Assembly: GCF_015706575.1 (NCBI RefSeq)
Contig: NW_024037076.1
Coordinates: forward strand, 11,132,777-11,196,776
Source: Patiria miniata
Lineage: Eukaryota > Echinodermata > Asteroidea > Valvatida > Asterinidae
Reading direction: 5' to 3'
DNA: 64,000 nucleotides
The notes under the pieces are model-generated. The model was not told the origin of the DNA and did not search any database. It saw only the letters and a list, made by a program, of their open reading frames with translations. How positions within the stretch are numbered: the stretch's first letter is position 1; every line of letters starts with the position of its first letter. Both the position numbers and the translations under genes were made by a program. Positions 42,700-53,974 of this stretch are shown here, in pieces.

Positions 42700-44550
42700 T
42701 AGTAGAGAACCAAAACGTCCGTACAAGTCAAATTACTGGTGACCTATCAAAAAATGGTGACTTTTTGATCCAGGGGTCTACGATTGTGTTAGGCAGGTCG
42801 TTTTCACAAGTACAATATAACCTGCTCGGCATTCATTGTAGATGATAACACCATAAAGTGTGCTAGTTTGACTCCGTTTGAACTTTAATATCGAGAATAT
42901 CACTAACATGAGCTTGAAATTCCACACACTGATATGTAAAGATAAAAGTTAAGCTGCTATTTCCACAAATAGTGAAAATCGAAATGATAAAAAAAAATTT
43001 GTTTTAATATATTAACAAGCTGCTCTGACCTCGAGACTGTCGGGCCACTTGTTTAGCGCCCTCTGATGTTATTGATTTGTATACGTACCCAACGTTTTTG
43101 CAATCCATGTGATTCACATGAGAAAGCCTTGCTCGAGTAGTGTAGTTCGCAGCTTATATATCATTTGTATTATGCCCTTTACTAAATACGATCCGTACGT
43201 TTCCTCTCATTGTACTGCATTTTATAATATGAAGCATTCACTAACTCTTTTACTACATGCGGCGACGCGGCTTTTTTTGTTTACCTTTTTTTTTTTTTTT
43301 TTTTTTTTTGCTTCAAATGTCGGCTGATGACTGCAAATGGTGCCCGACTAAACTTAGTGCAAATTATATAAGAGTCCAGAGAGGCCATATAAAGCTTATT
43401 CTCGATCATAACCCCATCTAAAAACACGTTAAAATTGTGCAGCAGCAGAATTCCAGTCAAACCAGGGAGTTTGGCGGTTTTGAGACATTTATTGAAAAAA
43501 AAACGTTTTCATTTTCCCGACGCGCATGGCTACGGCGACGCGCGCGCATACCAGAAACCAGAGACTTCTTTTTTTTGGCCTGAAGGATAGTATTGTCAAA
43601 ATTAGTGTCCGTCATGTATTTTTTTTCTTGACCCCATTTGCATGCTAACATATAAGCATCCCTGCATTGTATACGCAAGTTTAGTGTTATTACTTGGTTG
43701 TTGGGCACATCATTGCATGGTTTCTTGGGTAGAAACTACAAGTTCCTGTCTCTACTATTGCGGCCCCCTTTTAGACATTGCTTTCCCACTGTATCTGGTT
43801 CAGTGGATGTGAATAATGGGGAACTGCATGTACATTATCCACGTGTGGGACAATTTTCTATGAATTTATAGAGGAAATATTGTTCTCTGTTACATTTCCT
43901 AGATTTGGATTGAAGCTGGTTATGTGGCTTATGGGTATTCAGTTTTAACCAATTGAGGTACACTTGTATTAGTCCTCAGGCTTCTTGCACCACACATTAC
44001 TGCTATCCTGAAAGGATTATCAATCTAACAGATGACTTGTAATGGTCTGACAGCTGACCACCTCATCATTCACTGCCGATTCATTACTACAGGAGGTTCG
44101 GACTCCCTCAACAATCTCACCCCCTAGCAAAGACCTGGCTCAAGACAGCCACCTTTCCCAGCTAGGGAGATCACACGCAAGAAGAACCAGACGTCTGATC
44201 GAGATGAAGGTGGAACGTGCACGGCTTGACGCTATGCTGGTCGTCATGCAAGAAGAGGGTGAAGCAGTAACGAGCATTTTGGTCATCACAAAGATCGCCA
44301 CGTTAACCAGCTTGCTCAGGATGACCCCATTGATGACCTCAACGAACACTCGTTTCCGCAAACTGCTGCTGTTGCAGTTCAAATCTCCTTACCTCCTCAA
44401 TTTCCCCAGCCATCGATATGTACTTAGTCACCTGCTTTTCAGCATTTGATGTCGGGACGGTGGCTATTTTTTTTCCTCTCCCAAACGACATCCGCACACT
44501 TGGTTGTTCAGCGCCCTGAAACGCACGCAGATATATGACTATTTGTTTCC
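42700..44550. other. Sequence without a firm gene
   Basis: It contains a T tract at about 43284-43309 and otherwise AT-rich sequence. Around 44090-44400 a plus-strand stretch (HARRTRRLIEMKVERARLDA) has a protein-like look but shifts frame and has no clear partner exons. It may be a fragment of an old transposon gene. Confidence 0.35.
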
Positions 44551-44560
44551 GCATTTTTTG

Positions 44561-44657
44561 GCGAGCAGTGCGACAGCTCAGTCGAAAGTGGGTATGTTTT
44601 GCACCGCGAGGTTGCAGGTTCGAATTTCGGTTTTGCACCCGAATATTTTTTTTTTCC
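44561..44657 (+). mobile_element. tRNA-like SINE head
   Basis: AGCTCAGTCGAAAGTGG (44576-44592) resembles an A box and GGTTCGAATTT (44617-44627) a B box. The spacing matches a tRNA. A T-rich run (44645-44655), a pol III terminator, follows directly. The acceptor stem does not pair well, so it is a SINE or pseudo-tRNA and not a working tRNA gene. Confidence 0.5.
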
Positions 44658-45198
44658 TTTTCTAATCTGAGGCTTTGGAGAATTTGTTTTTAAAGGGAAA
44701 TAAAGTCCGAATTTCATAACTTTCAAATTCACTTTTTTATCAAATTCTATATTTTCTTCTCATTTTTTTTTTTATAAAGTCCAATACGTTTAATCCAAAA
44801 CGCCATAGCGTACACCCATATGTGAATGTCGTTTTGGAGAAAAAAAAATTCAAAAAAAAGGGCAAATCAAAAGCCTGTGTATTATGTGGGTTTTTTGGGG
44901 CTTGGTTTTCTTTATTTCTCGTGCGTGTCAGACTTCTCTGTACCATTTATGGAAAGAGTAACTCAAAAAAAAAATCGCTCTGGTACTCTAGTTTCAAAAC
45001 GGAGACAAAAAAATGACATTTTCATTGTACAAATAGAAAACAAAATGCAACGTTAACATAGAATTATCATAATAAAGCAAAAACAGGCACAGCCGTGTCT
45101 TCAGAGCAGTGCTTCAGAGCTTAAGACAGCACAACAGATCTCACGTTACTTTAGTCGACTCGCTTTAAAGGTTAGAGAAGTTGTCACCAACAGTATAA

Positions 45199-45522
45199 GA
45201 GGAGGCCAGAGAGAGAGAGAGAGATCATAGGCAACGTCTGGTTTCTGTTCTTGAGACAGTTGGGCTAGAGCATCCAATCACGTCGAACAGATATAATATT
45301 TGTGAACTCTTCAGATCAGGCAAACTACACAATCTCAGCATAAAAATGTTGAAAACAGTTTGCCATGACCTTAACATTGGTACACAAGATCTGTTAGATA
45401 AGCGCAAAAGAACAGCTGACGTAGCGAAATTGAAAGAAGTTGTGAATGCTTGCACCTGCTCAGTAGCTAACAAATCAGCAAAATGCAATACATTGACAAG
45501 AGTGAGGCTTGTTTTGTTTTAG
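45199..45522 (+). CDS. Possible 3'-terminal exon of a plus-strand gene
   Basis: An open frame without its own start runs from after a TAA at 45196 to TAG at 45520. A likely acceptor, CTTGAGACAG, would start the exon at the GLEHPITSNRYNIC codons. The frame continues with ELFRSGKLHNLSIKMLKTVC and HDLNIGTQDLLDKRKRTADV. The LSIKMLKTVCHDLNI stretch resembles the first helix of a SAP-type motif (weak). AATAAA lies about 170 bp past the stop, as in a 3' UTR. The duplicate at 47480-47800 has stops, so this copy is the better-kept one. No upstream exons were found. Confidence 0.4.
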   Translation, partial: EEARERERDHRQRLVSVLETVGLEHPITSNRYNICELFRSGKLHNLSIKMLKTVCHDLNIGTQDLLDKRKRTADVAKLKEVVNACTCSVANKSAKCNTLTRVRLVLF

Positions 45523-46134
45523 TTTTTCATACCATATTTTACTAAGGTGTAAGTGTACCTAAGTTATCACCTAAACAAATTAAGTAATATTTCTGAATTA
45601 TCTACATGTAATTCATAGTAAATACTCCTATCTCCTACCTAGGGTTGAAGGGTGTTTGGGGGTTCTGTGTAAATAATACTTTAGTTGGATTCTGAATAAA
45701 CAATGCTTTAGTTTACAACACGTACTGTTTCCTCTTTTTTATGCCACTAATAAAGTGTTATCAGAAAATACAATGTAATATAAGGTGTGGAGGCGGTTAG
45801 TCTGGATTTTCACAGTCATGAAATGCCGCCGTTATAAGCTGCGGCTTATTCGGTAAACATGCATTGTTTACTTAAAAACAATCCTGCTGAGCCATAAACA
45901 TGATGCAAAGTGCATGTAGATAATAGGGGTAAATAATGTTCACAATGCCTCCCCTATCTCTGACTTCTCAGATGGTCGTGTACAATTAGCTCATTAGCAT
46001 GATACTGACAAAACAAAAATCAATTTTAGGCATTTCCCCATGAAGCAACTGATTGGTGATACTTATCAGAGAATAAACTACTTAAAAATGGTGCATATGA
46101 TTTTAATGCCCCCCCCCCCCCCCAACAAAAAAAA

Positions 46135-46460
46135 TTAGTTTAGCGGCTTTGCATAACTCGGTTATTACGTTGAGAGCATGGGGCAAGTCTGCTTTTTACC
46201 TACTACCTATACCGCGCGAGGCGCCCTTCCCCATCGTGACCTGGGAGCTAGTACTTCCGGTTTCACTTTTTTTCAGCGGACGTACACAGAGCATATTCGT
46301 ACATATGAATAATAAATTTGCCATAATTCCAAAACCCTTGGACCTCTAGTCATGAAATTTCGTGGGTATAAATAGTTGTTCTATGCATGTACCGAAATTC
46401 ATACTTTTTCGTCACTCAAGCTCTCGGCTGAGAGATGGTCAAAATAGCCCGGCCCTTAAA
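46135..46460. mobile_element. GGGCCGGG-family MITE relative, copy 2
   Basis: It shares CGTACATATGAATAAT, GGACCTCTAGTCATGAAATT and CGGCTGAGAGATGGTCAAAA with the 4227-4684 element, and ends ...CCCGGCCCTTAAA. The left end is diverged (TTAGTTTAGCGGCTTTGC). A nearly identical copy at about 48985-49315 results from the tandem duplication. Confidence 0.55.
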
Positions 46461-47378
46461 CTGCTAACATGTATTACTGACAGGAGTCTTCCTCTGCATT
46501 TAACACACTCGTATTAAACAAATTACCCTCGTTTCACACAATTTGCATACACTACATGTGAAAGCTGGGGGAGGGGTCGGGAGGGGGTTAGTTCCATTAC
46601 AGAGTTTTATATTCACAGTTTCAAGGGGGTTTTAAGGATGCAAATTTAACATGCCAGTGTATCAGTCTCCATAAGTCAAGTTAAAGAAATTTAATATCCT
46701 GTTGGACACAAACATGTGATAATCACGTTATTTCTCAGTATTGTCAAATAAGGATATTGAGATCCATTGGGTTTGTTTGTACTATATAATTTCTTAATAA
46801 ATTTGATTTTGATAATTCTAAACTATAAAATAGCCATCATCTTGATTTTTGGCTACCATCTTGGATTTTTCGACAGTTAACGATTTTTTTTAGTGGAACA
46901 TTTTCTTAAAAGGAACACCAATCCTATACATTTTCGTGTAAAGATCTTCCCTTTACCACTTAGGCTGCATTATTCTCCTGTTTCTGTTGCCCTTGGGGGG
47001 GGGGGGGTGTTGGCGCGTAGCCTAAAAATCTATGGGATTTGGGATTGCACAAAAACAGGCGGGGAAAAAGGGGAAAATCAGAACAAAACAACGACTTTTC
47101 TGCTTTTAAACGGACAAGCCAATGAGATACAACCTTGTTTGTCTCGATGAATAACCAAACGTTGCCAAAGGCCAATTATTAAGTATGTTTGTTCAGTAAT
47201 TTAGTGAGATACGCGACACAGCTTTTGCCGTATCTGTCAACTCGGACTTTAGCTTCAATTAAATGCCGATTTGGCGGAAGCTCCACAGCACGAGTTGGTT
47301 TATGGTTTATGGTTTATTTAAAAACATGACATATAGCAGTCAGAAACTGAATTGCATGACATTTGCAACATTACAGAT

Positions 47379-50230
47379 CAGTGCTTCAGAGCTTTAGACA
47401 GCACAACAGATCTCACGTTACTTCAGTCGACTCACTTCAAAGGTTCGGGAAGTTGGTACCAACAGTAGAGGAAGACAGAGAGAGAGAGAGATCATAAGCA
47501 ACTTCTGTTTTTGGTTGTTGAGACAGTTGGGCTAGAACATGCAATCACGTCGAACAGATATAATATTTGTGAACTCTTCAGATCAGGCAAACTACACAAT
47601 CTCAGCATAAAAATGTTGAAAACAGTTTGCCATGACCTTAACATTGGTACACAAGATCTGTAAGATAAGCGCAAAAGATCAGCTTATGTAGCGAAATTGA
47701 AAGGAATTGTAAATGCTTGCACATGCTCCACAACTAACTAATCAGCAAGATGCAATACCAGTGACACGAGTGAGGCCAGTGTTATTTAGTTTTTCATTCC
47801 ATATTTTTTTAAGGTATAAGTGTACCTAGGTAATCACCTGAAACGAAATTAAATAATATTTCTGAACCATCTACATTAATTCATAGTAAATAATCCTACC
47901 TCTTTTCTTATTTGGACCACTGCAAAAGAAATAGAACCTCACCCCAAGTGTTGGATCAATGCCACAAATGGATGTACGGCCAATTACAAGTGTTCTTTAG
48001 TTTATTTTGGCTCACAATAACCCCAGGTGGTTTTGGACCAATTTATTGTTGTTTTTAAACAATATTGTGTCATTCCACTTGTTTCTGTTTGCAGGCTTTA
48101 AACTTTGAATACCACTTGCAAGTAATAAAGCTATGTTTTTGAGGTGTGTCATGCTTAACACTAAAAGGGCCGGGATATTTTGACCATCTCTCAGCCGGGG
48201 GGGGGGGGGATGCCCCGATCCCAAGATCTCGGCCATTGAGCGACGAAAACATTTGAAACTCGGTACATGCATAGAGCAACTCATCATAAACATACCCAAG
48301 AACTTTTATGATCTATAGGGGAAAGGGTTTTGGAACTAAAGTAAATTATCTATTCCTATGTATGAATGGTAATGCTACTCTGTGTACACGACGTAGGCCT
48401 ATATGGGAATATTCAGTTTTCATGATGCGTAGCGCCGGAAAAAAAGTCATGACAGCTCAGGTCGCGAAAAACAAATTCATGGCTATCGTGGAAAGAGTCG
48501 AGGGGGCGGATTCCGCCCCTCGGCCCTTTTAGGGTTAAAAGGAGTTTTTGGGATCTGTATAAATAATGCTTTAGTTGGATTCTGAATAAACAATGCTTTA
48601 GTTTACAACACATAGTTTCCTCAGAAAATGCAAACGTAATATATGCTGTGATGAAGGCAGTTGGTCTAAATTTTCGCCGTCATGAAACGCTACCGTCATA
48701 AACTGCGGCTTATTCGGTAAACATGTGTTGCTTACTTAACAATCCTACTGAGCCATTTACATGATGCAAAGTGCATGCAAATAATAGGGGTCAATATTGT
48801 TCACAATGCCGACCCCTTTTTTTTTACCTCTCAGATGTTCGTGTACAATTAGCTCATTAGCATGATACTGACAAAACAAAAATCACTTTTAGGCATTTCC
48901 CCATGAAGCAACTGATTGGTGATACTTATCAGAGAATAAACTGGTACATATCTGCATGATTTTAACCCCCCCCCCCAAAAAAAAAAATTAGTTTAGCGGC
49001 TTTGCATAACTCGGTTATTACGTTGAGTGCATGGGGCAAGTCTGCTTTTTACCTACTACCTATACCGCGCGAGGCGCCCTTCCCCATCGTGACCTTGGAG
49101 CTAGTACTTCCGGTTTCACTTTTTTCAGCAGACGTACACAGAGCATATTCGTACATATGAATAATTAATTTGCCATAATTCCAAAAACCTTGGACCTCTA
49201 GTCATGAAATGTCGTGGGTATAAATAGTTGTTCTAGGCATGTACCGAAATTCATACTTTTTCGTCACTCAAGCTATCGGCTGAGAGATGGTCAAAATTAG
49301 CCCGGCCCTTAAAGTGCTAACATGTATTGCTGACAGGAGTCTTCCTCTGCATTTAACACGCTCGTATTAAACAAATTACCCTCGTTTCACACAACCTGCA
49401 TACACTACATGTGAAAGCTGGGGGAGGGGTCGGGAGGGGGTTAGTTCCATTACAAAGTTTTATTTTCACAGTTTCAAGGGGGTTTAAAGGATGCAAATTT
49501 AACATGCCAGTGTATCAGTATCCATAAGTCAAGTTAAAGAAATTTAATATCCTGCTGGACACAAACATGTGATAATCACGTGATTTTTCAGTATTGTCAA
49601 ATAAGGATATTGAGATCCATTGGCTTTGTTTGTTCTTTATAATTTCTTTAAAAATTTGATTTTGATAATTCTTAACTATAAAATAGCCACCTTCTTGATT
49701 TTTGGCTACCATCTTGAATTTTTCGACAGTTAACAATTTTTTTTAGTGGAACATTTTCTTAAAAGGAACACCAGTCCTATACATTTTCGTGTAAAAATCT
49801 TCCCTTCACCACTTAGGCTGCATTATTCTCCTGTTTCTGTTGCCCTTGGGTTGGGGGGGGGGTGTTGGCGCGTAGCCTAAAAATCTATGGGATTTGGGGG
49901 TGCACAAAAAGAAGCGGGGAAAAAGGGGGAAAATCAGAACAAAAACAACAACTTTTCTGCTTTTAAACGGACAAGCCAATGAGATACAACCTTGTTTGTC
50001 TCGATAAATAACCCAGACGTTGTCAAAGGCCAATTTTTAAGTATGTTTGTTCAGTAATTTAGTGAGATACGCGACACAGCTTTTGCCGTATTTGTGAACT
50101 CGGACTTTAGCTTCAATTAAATGCCGATATTGCGGAAGCTCCATAGCACGAGTCGGTTTATGGTTTATGGTTTATTTAAAAACATGACATATAGCAGTTA
50201 GAAACTGAATTGCATGACATTTGCAATATT
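47379..50230. repeat. Tandem duplication, unit 2 (about 2.85 kb)
   Basis: Second copy of 45105-47378. Its equivalent of the 45199-45522 frame (47480-47800) is broken by stops (GTACACAAGATCTGTAAGAT gives TAA after QDL, and another TAA follows). It has extra sequence from about 47903 to 48534, which includes the MITE at 48159-48534. After 50230 the sequence is unrelated to unit 1. Confidence 0.8.
48159..48534. mobile_element. TTAA-flanked MITE, GGGCCGGG family, copy 3
   Basis: 376 bp between TTAA at 48155-48158 and TTAA at 48535-48538. Ends CACTAAAAGGGCCGGG and CGGCCCTTTTAGGG are inverted repeats. It is oriented opposite to copy 1 (4227-4684): the CATCTCTCAGCCGGGG phrase is near its left end. 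The interior G tract (48198-48210) is a slippage site. The clean TTAA at both sides fits piggyBac-type insertion. Confidence 0.72.
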
Positions 50231-51230
50231 ACACACAAAAAACAATCATAAAAGCACGAATAGATATTAAAAGTATTTAGACTTTGAACTTTAAAAAAAA
50301 AGCCTCCTCTGCATTTTGTACGAGGATAGAGTCTCGGCCTTACTTGAAATATATTTCAATAAAGAAAAAAAATGAAATGGACTTAAATTGCACATTATTG
50401 TTTAAATAAACAATATAGAATCACTTAGCAAGAAATGGTATACATGAATTATACATTGGTGTTTATTCATTTAGTAGTGTTGTCAAATAGGGCAGAGGAC
50501 TACATCTGAATCGTTTGGTCTTGCACTAATATGTCCCAAATGTGTTTCTCTTTCTCTAGGTTGTGGATGAACTATACCCAGAGGCAGGCTACCAGGTTGA
50601 GAATTATCAGAGCTGCTAGACTTTTGAGCAAAGTCCTTGCATAATGTTATTTGTGCTCTGCGATGTTCTAGGGTTTCAAGCTGCAGAATAGCCAAGGCCT
50701 CGTCATAGAAAGTATATTTTTAGAGAGGATACAACGCGGCTTACTCTTTTCTGAATCTTTTCAACCCGAATATAATGGGTTTTTTTTTTAAACCAGCTCT
50801 GAAAATGCTCAAAAGCAAGACAAGATTCGGCAAGTTCTACTAAAAGGTCTTATACCTCTTCTGAGCCAAGACCTTAACAATCAATTTTGGTCATGGTGCT
50901 ATTCTAAAAGCCCTTAGACCGCTTCGATGCGTGAAGTTTAGTTTTAACATTCATGCTAAAAGACCCTCCCTTTTTTGTTTTCTAGTTACAAAAAAAACCT
51001 GTTTGCAGTCCAGAAATAAGACACTGGCAGCTCTAGGCTCTTAAAATATGAAAAAAACTATTTCCCTTGTTTTTGCATGTGTAAAGATGACAATAGTTAC
51101 ACGTTTTTTCCGTCAAATTCGTCAACTTGCCATCAGCCATTTTAACGCGAGATGCATGAACATGTGCTGACTGTCTACATTTGTTTAAAGGTGAGTCCGA
51201 TTTTAAGAGTACACAATGTACGGGGTCCAC
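50230..51230. other. Sequence without recognised features
   Basis: AT-rich, non-coding in appearance. Short frames on both strands lack splice context. No repeat ends were found. Confidence 0.4.
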
Positions 51231-51234
51231 CCGA

Positions 51235-52085
51235 TGTTCCCCAGTCCCTATGTTCCCCAGTCCTATGTTCCCCAGCCCGATGTTCCCAGTCCCTATGTTC
51301 CCCATTTTCTATGTTCCCCAGTCCAATGTTCCCTAGTCCTATGTTCCCCAGTCCTATGTTCCCCAGTCCTATGTTCCCCAGTCCCTATGTTCCCCCATCT
51401 CTATGTTCCCAAGTCCTATGTTCCAAAGTCCATATGTTCCCCATTCTCTATGTTCCCCAGTCCGATGTTCCCCAGTCCTATGTTCCCAAGTCCCTATGTT
51501 CCCCATTCTCTATGTTCCCCAGTCCGATGTTCCCCAGTCCTATGTTCCCACGTCCAAATGTTCCCCATTCTCTATGTTCCCCAGTCCGATGTTCCCCAGT
51601 CCTATGTTCCCCGTTCTCTATGTTCCCCAGTCCCCATGTTCCCCGGTCCGATGTTCCCCAGTCCTATGTTCCCCAGTCCCTATGTTCCCCCATCTCTATG
51701 TTCCCCAGTCCCTATGTTCCCCAGTCCATATGTTCCGCATTCTCTATGTTCCCCAGCCCTATGTTCCCTAGTCCTCTGTTCCCCAGTTCCTATGTTCCCC
51801 AGTCCCTATGTTCCCCATTTTCTCTGATCCCCAGTCCGATGTTCCCCAGTCCTATGTTCCCCATTCTCTATGTTCCCCAGTCCCTATGTTCCCCAGTCCT
51901 ATGTTCCCAAGTCCTATGCTCCCCGTTCCTATATGTTCCCCAGTCCCTATGTTCCCCCATCTCTATGTTCCTCAGTCCCTATTTTCCCCAGTCCATATGT
52001 TCCCCATTCTTTATGTTCCCCAGCCCCATGTTTCCTAGTCCTCTGTTCCCCAGTCCCTATGTTCCCCAGTCCTTATGTTCCCCAG
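51235..52085. repeat. Minisatellite, 16-17 bp unit (CCCCAGTCC.TATGTTC)
   Basis: About 850 bp of head-to-tail CCCCAGTCCCTATGTTC units and variants (CCATTCTCTATGTTC, CCCAGTCCGATGTTC). Because unit length is not a multiple of three and the unit lacks stops, all three plus frames stay open for long stretches and give proline/serine-rich translations (MFPSPYVPQS...). These frames are judged artefacts of the repeat. Confidence 0.9.
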
Positions 52086-52576
52086 TCATTAAGGTTAGGG
52101 TTATGGTTAGTGTTATTGTTCGGATTAGGGAGCGGGTAACATTGTGACTGGGTAACATAGGGACATAAGAACATATTGGCGTATCCAGAGGGGGGAGGGG
52201 CAGAGGGAGCAGATTTTTTTTCACGACATTTATTGTTCAGCTATTATTTCAATACATGGTTCAGAGAGTTTTTACATCAATAAAAAAAAAAAACCCGCTC
52301 AAAAACCATTACAATGTGCCGTGAAAATGGGTATATAATTTGCAATGCACAGGCCTAATCATGGTCAGTTTTGAAGGGCGCCCCCCCCCCCCTCATTTGC
52401 AAGGTCGGACCCCCCCCCCCCCGATTTTTGATTTTACGGAGGCCAAGTGTCCGGTAAAAAAAAACATGTCCACACTTCGGCACAGATGTGCAGTTGCCCC
52501 CCGTTGCCCCCCCCCCCCCCTCCCGCGATACTGGTGCGTACCTATGTAAGCCAGACCCCCAGTCCCTGTGGTCCCG
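52085..52576. other. C/G-tract-rich spacer between two minisatellites
   Basis: Contains GGGTTATGGTTAG-like sequence at 52085-52130, C tracts at about 52381-52393, 52410-52422 and 52508-52520, and AT-rich stretches. No gene. Confidence 0.45.
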
Positions 52577-53970
52577 GCCCCCAACCTTAACCCTTACACT
52601 AAGGAGTGAACTGGCCCCAACCTTAAAGGGAATATACAACATTTGCAAACATCGAAAAATAAAACTACCAAGTTTTTGCGAAATACCTTAATAGGATGTT
52701 GGTAAATGACAGTCTAAAGCATCCTGTAAAATTATGGCACCTGGTATACTGTCATTTTCAAGAAAAGTGGTATTTTTGTATCAATTTCCAACGCTGATCG
52801 GCCGATCAGCGTTGGAAACAACTGGCTTTTTTTTCAAATACTGGCCCCAATTGACCATTGCACTTGTTTGCAATCGATTACAAACCTATGAACGGGTACG
52901 AGCCAGCTAGACTGGTTCCCTGACCTTACAATTCCCCAATGTATGTAAACTGCTCTGTTTCTTCTTATATGGAGTCAGGGAACCAGACTACAGGAAAATG
53001 ATCGTTTTTCTTGGTTTTTATAGCATTTTCGAACCCAAAACCTCCAAAAAGTCAGTGTAACTATATTTGCTTTATATTTCCAACCCCCCAATTCCATCTA
53101 TTTCTGAAAATTACAGCAAAACCAAATGATGTATATTCCCTTTAACCCTTACACTTAGAAGTGAACTTGCTCCCAACCTTAACCCTTACACTAAGGAGTG
53201 AACCTGCCCCCAACCTTAACCCTTACACTAAGAAGTGAACTGACCCCAACCTTAACCCTTACACTAAGGAGTGAACTTGCCCCCAACCTTAACCCTTACA
53301 CTAAGGAGTGAACTTGCCCCCAACCTTAACCCTTACACTAAGAAGTGAACTGGCCCCAACCTTAACCCTTACACTAAGGAGTGAACTTGCCCCCAACCTT
53401 AACCCTTACACTAAGGAGTGAACTTGCCCCCAACCTTAACCCTTACACTAAGGAGTGAACTGGCCCTCAACCTTAACCCTTACACTAAGGAGTGAACTTG
53501 CCCCCAACCTTAACCCTTACACTAAGAAGTGAACTGGCCCCAACCTTAACCCTTACACTAAGGAGTGAACTGGCCCCAACCTTAACCCTTACACTAAGGA
53601 GTGAACTGGCACCAACCTTAACCCTTACACTAAGGAGTGAACTGGCCCCAACCTTAACCCTTACACTAAGGAGTGAACTTGCCCCCAACCTTAACCCTTA
53701 CACTAAGGAGAGAACTTGCCCCCAACCTTAACCCTTACACTAAGAAGCGAACTGGCCCCAACCTTAACCCTTACACTAAGGAGTGAACTGGCCACAACCT
53801 TAACCCTTACACTAATAACTGAACTGGCCCCAACCTTAACCCTTACACCAAGGAGTGAACTGGCCCCAACCTTAACCCTTACACTAAGGAGTGAACTTGC
53901 CCCCAACCTTAATCCTTACACTAAGAAGTGAACTGGCCCCAACCTTAACCATTACACTAAGGAGTGAACT
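52576..53970. repeat. Minisatellite, 36-37 bp unit (AACCTTAACCCTTACACTAA...)
   Basis: Units AACCTTAACCCTTACACTAA + GGAGTGAACT(T/G)GCCCC repeat head to tail from 53145 to about 53970, with one unit at 52582-52618 stranded on the other side of an inserted element (52627-53141). The unit carries telomere-like CCTTAACCC but is not a true telomere repeat. Frames through it (ELAPTLTLTLRS) are repeat artefacts. Confidence 0.9.
52627..53141. mobile_element. TTAA-type MITE inserted in the minisatellite, copy 2
   Basis: 515 bp lying exactly between two TTAA (52623-52626 and 53142-53145). Ends AGGGAATATACAACATTT and AAATGATGTATATTCCCT are inverted repeats with one mismatch. The flanks rejoin as AACC-TTAA-CCCTT, which is the minisatellite unit, so the target was the TTAA inside a unit. 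A 34-bp perfect palindrome lies in the middle (52785-52818, arm TTTCCAACGCTGATCGG). A diverged copy is at 12338-12861. Non-autonomous, piggyBac-like by target site. Confidence 0.85.
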
Positions 53971-53974
53971 GGGG

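Larger units (their letters stand above)
45105..47378. repeat. Tandem duplication, unit 1 (about 2.27 kb)
   Basis: Direct repeat of 47379-50230. Both start CAGTGCTTCAGAGCTT.AGACAGC and end near the GGTTTATGGTTTATTTAAAAAC stretch (47298-47320 and 50157-50180). The second unit has an extra piece of about 630 bp (about 47903-48534), and identity is otherwise high. Within each unit are a possible terminal exon (45199-45522), an AATAAA at 45694, a GGGCCGGG-type MITE relative (46135-46460) and a C/G tract. Confidence 0.8.

Noticed and set aside
44561..44657. True tRNA gene
   Set aside because: A and B boxes are visible but the acceptor stem does not pair.
52088..52130. GGTTAGGGTTATGGTTAG and CCTTAACCC words as telomere sequence
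   Set aside because: The words are irregular and belong to minisatellite units; no run of TTAGGG is present.
51152..52147. Long plus-strand frame of 331 codons
   Set aside because: It is a translation of the 16-17 bp minisatellite; the other two frames are also open and the peptide is pure repeat.
53485..53931. Frames on both strands with TLTLTLRSELAP or SLLSVRVKVGA repeats
   Set aside because: They are translations of the 36-37 bp minisatellite and appear on both strands.
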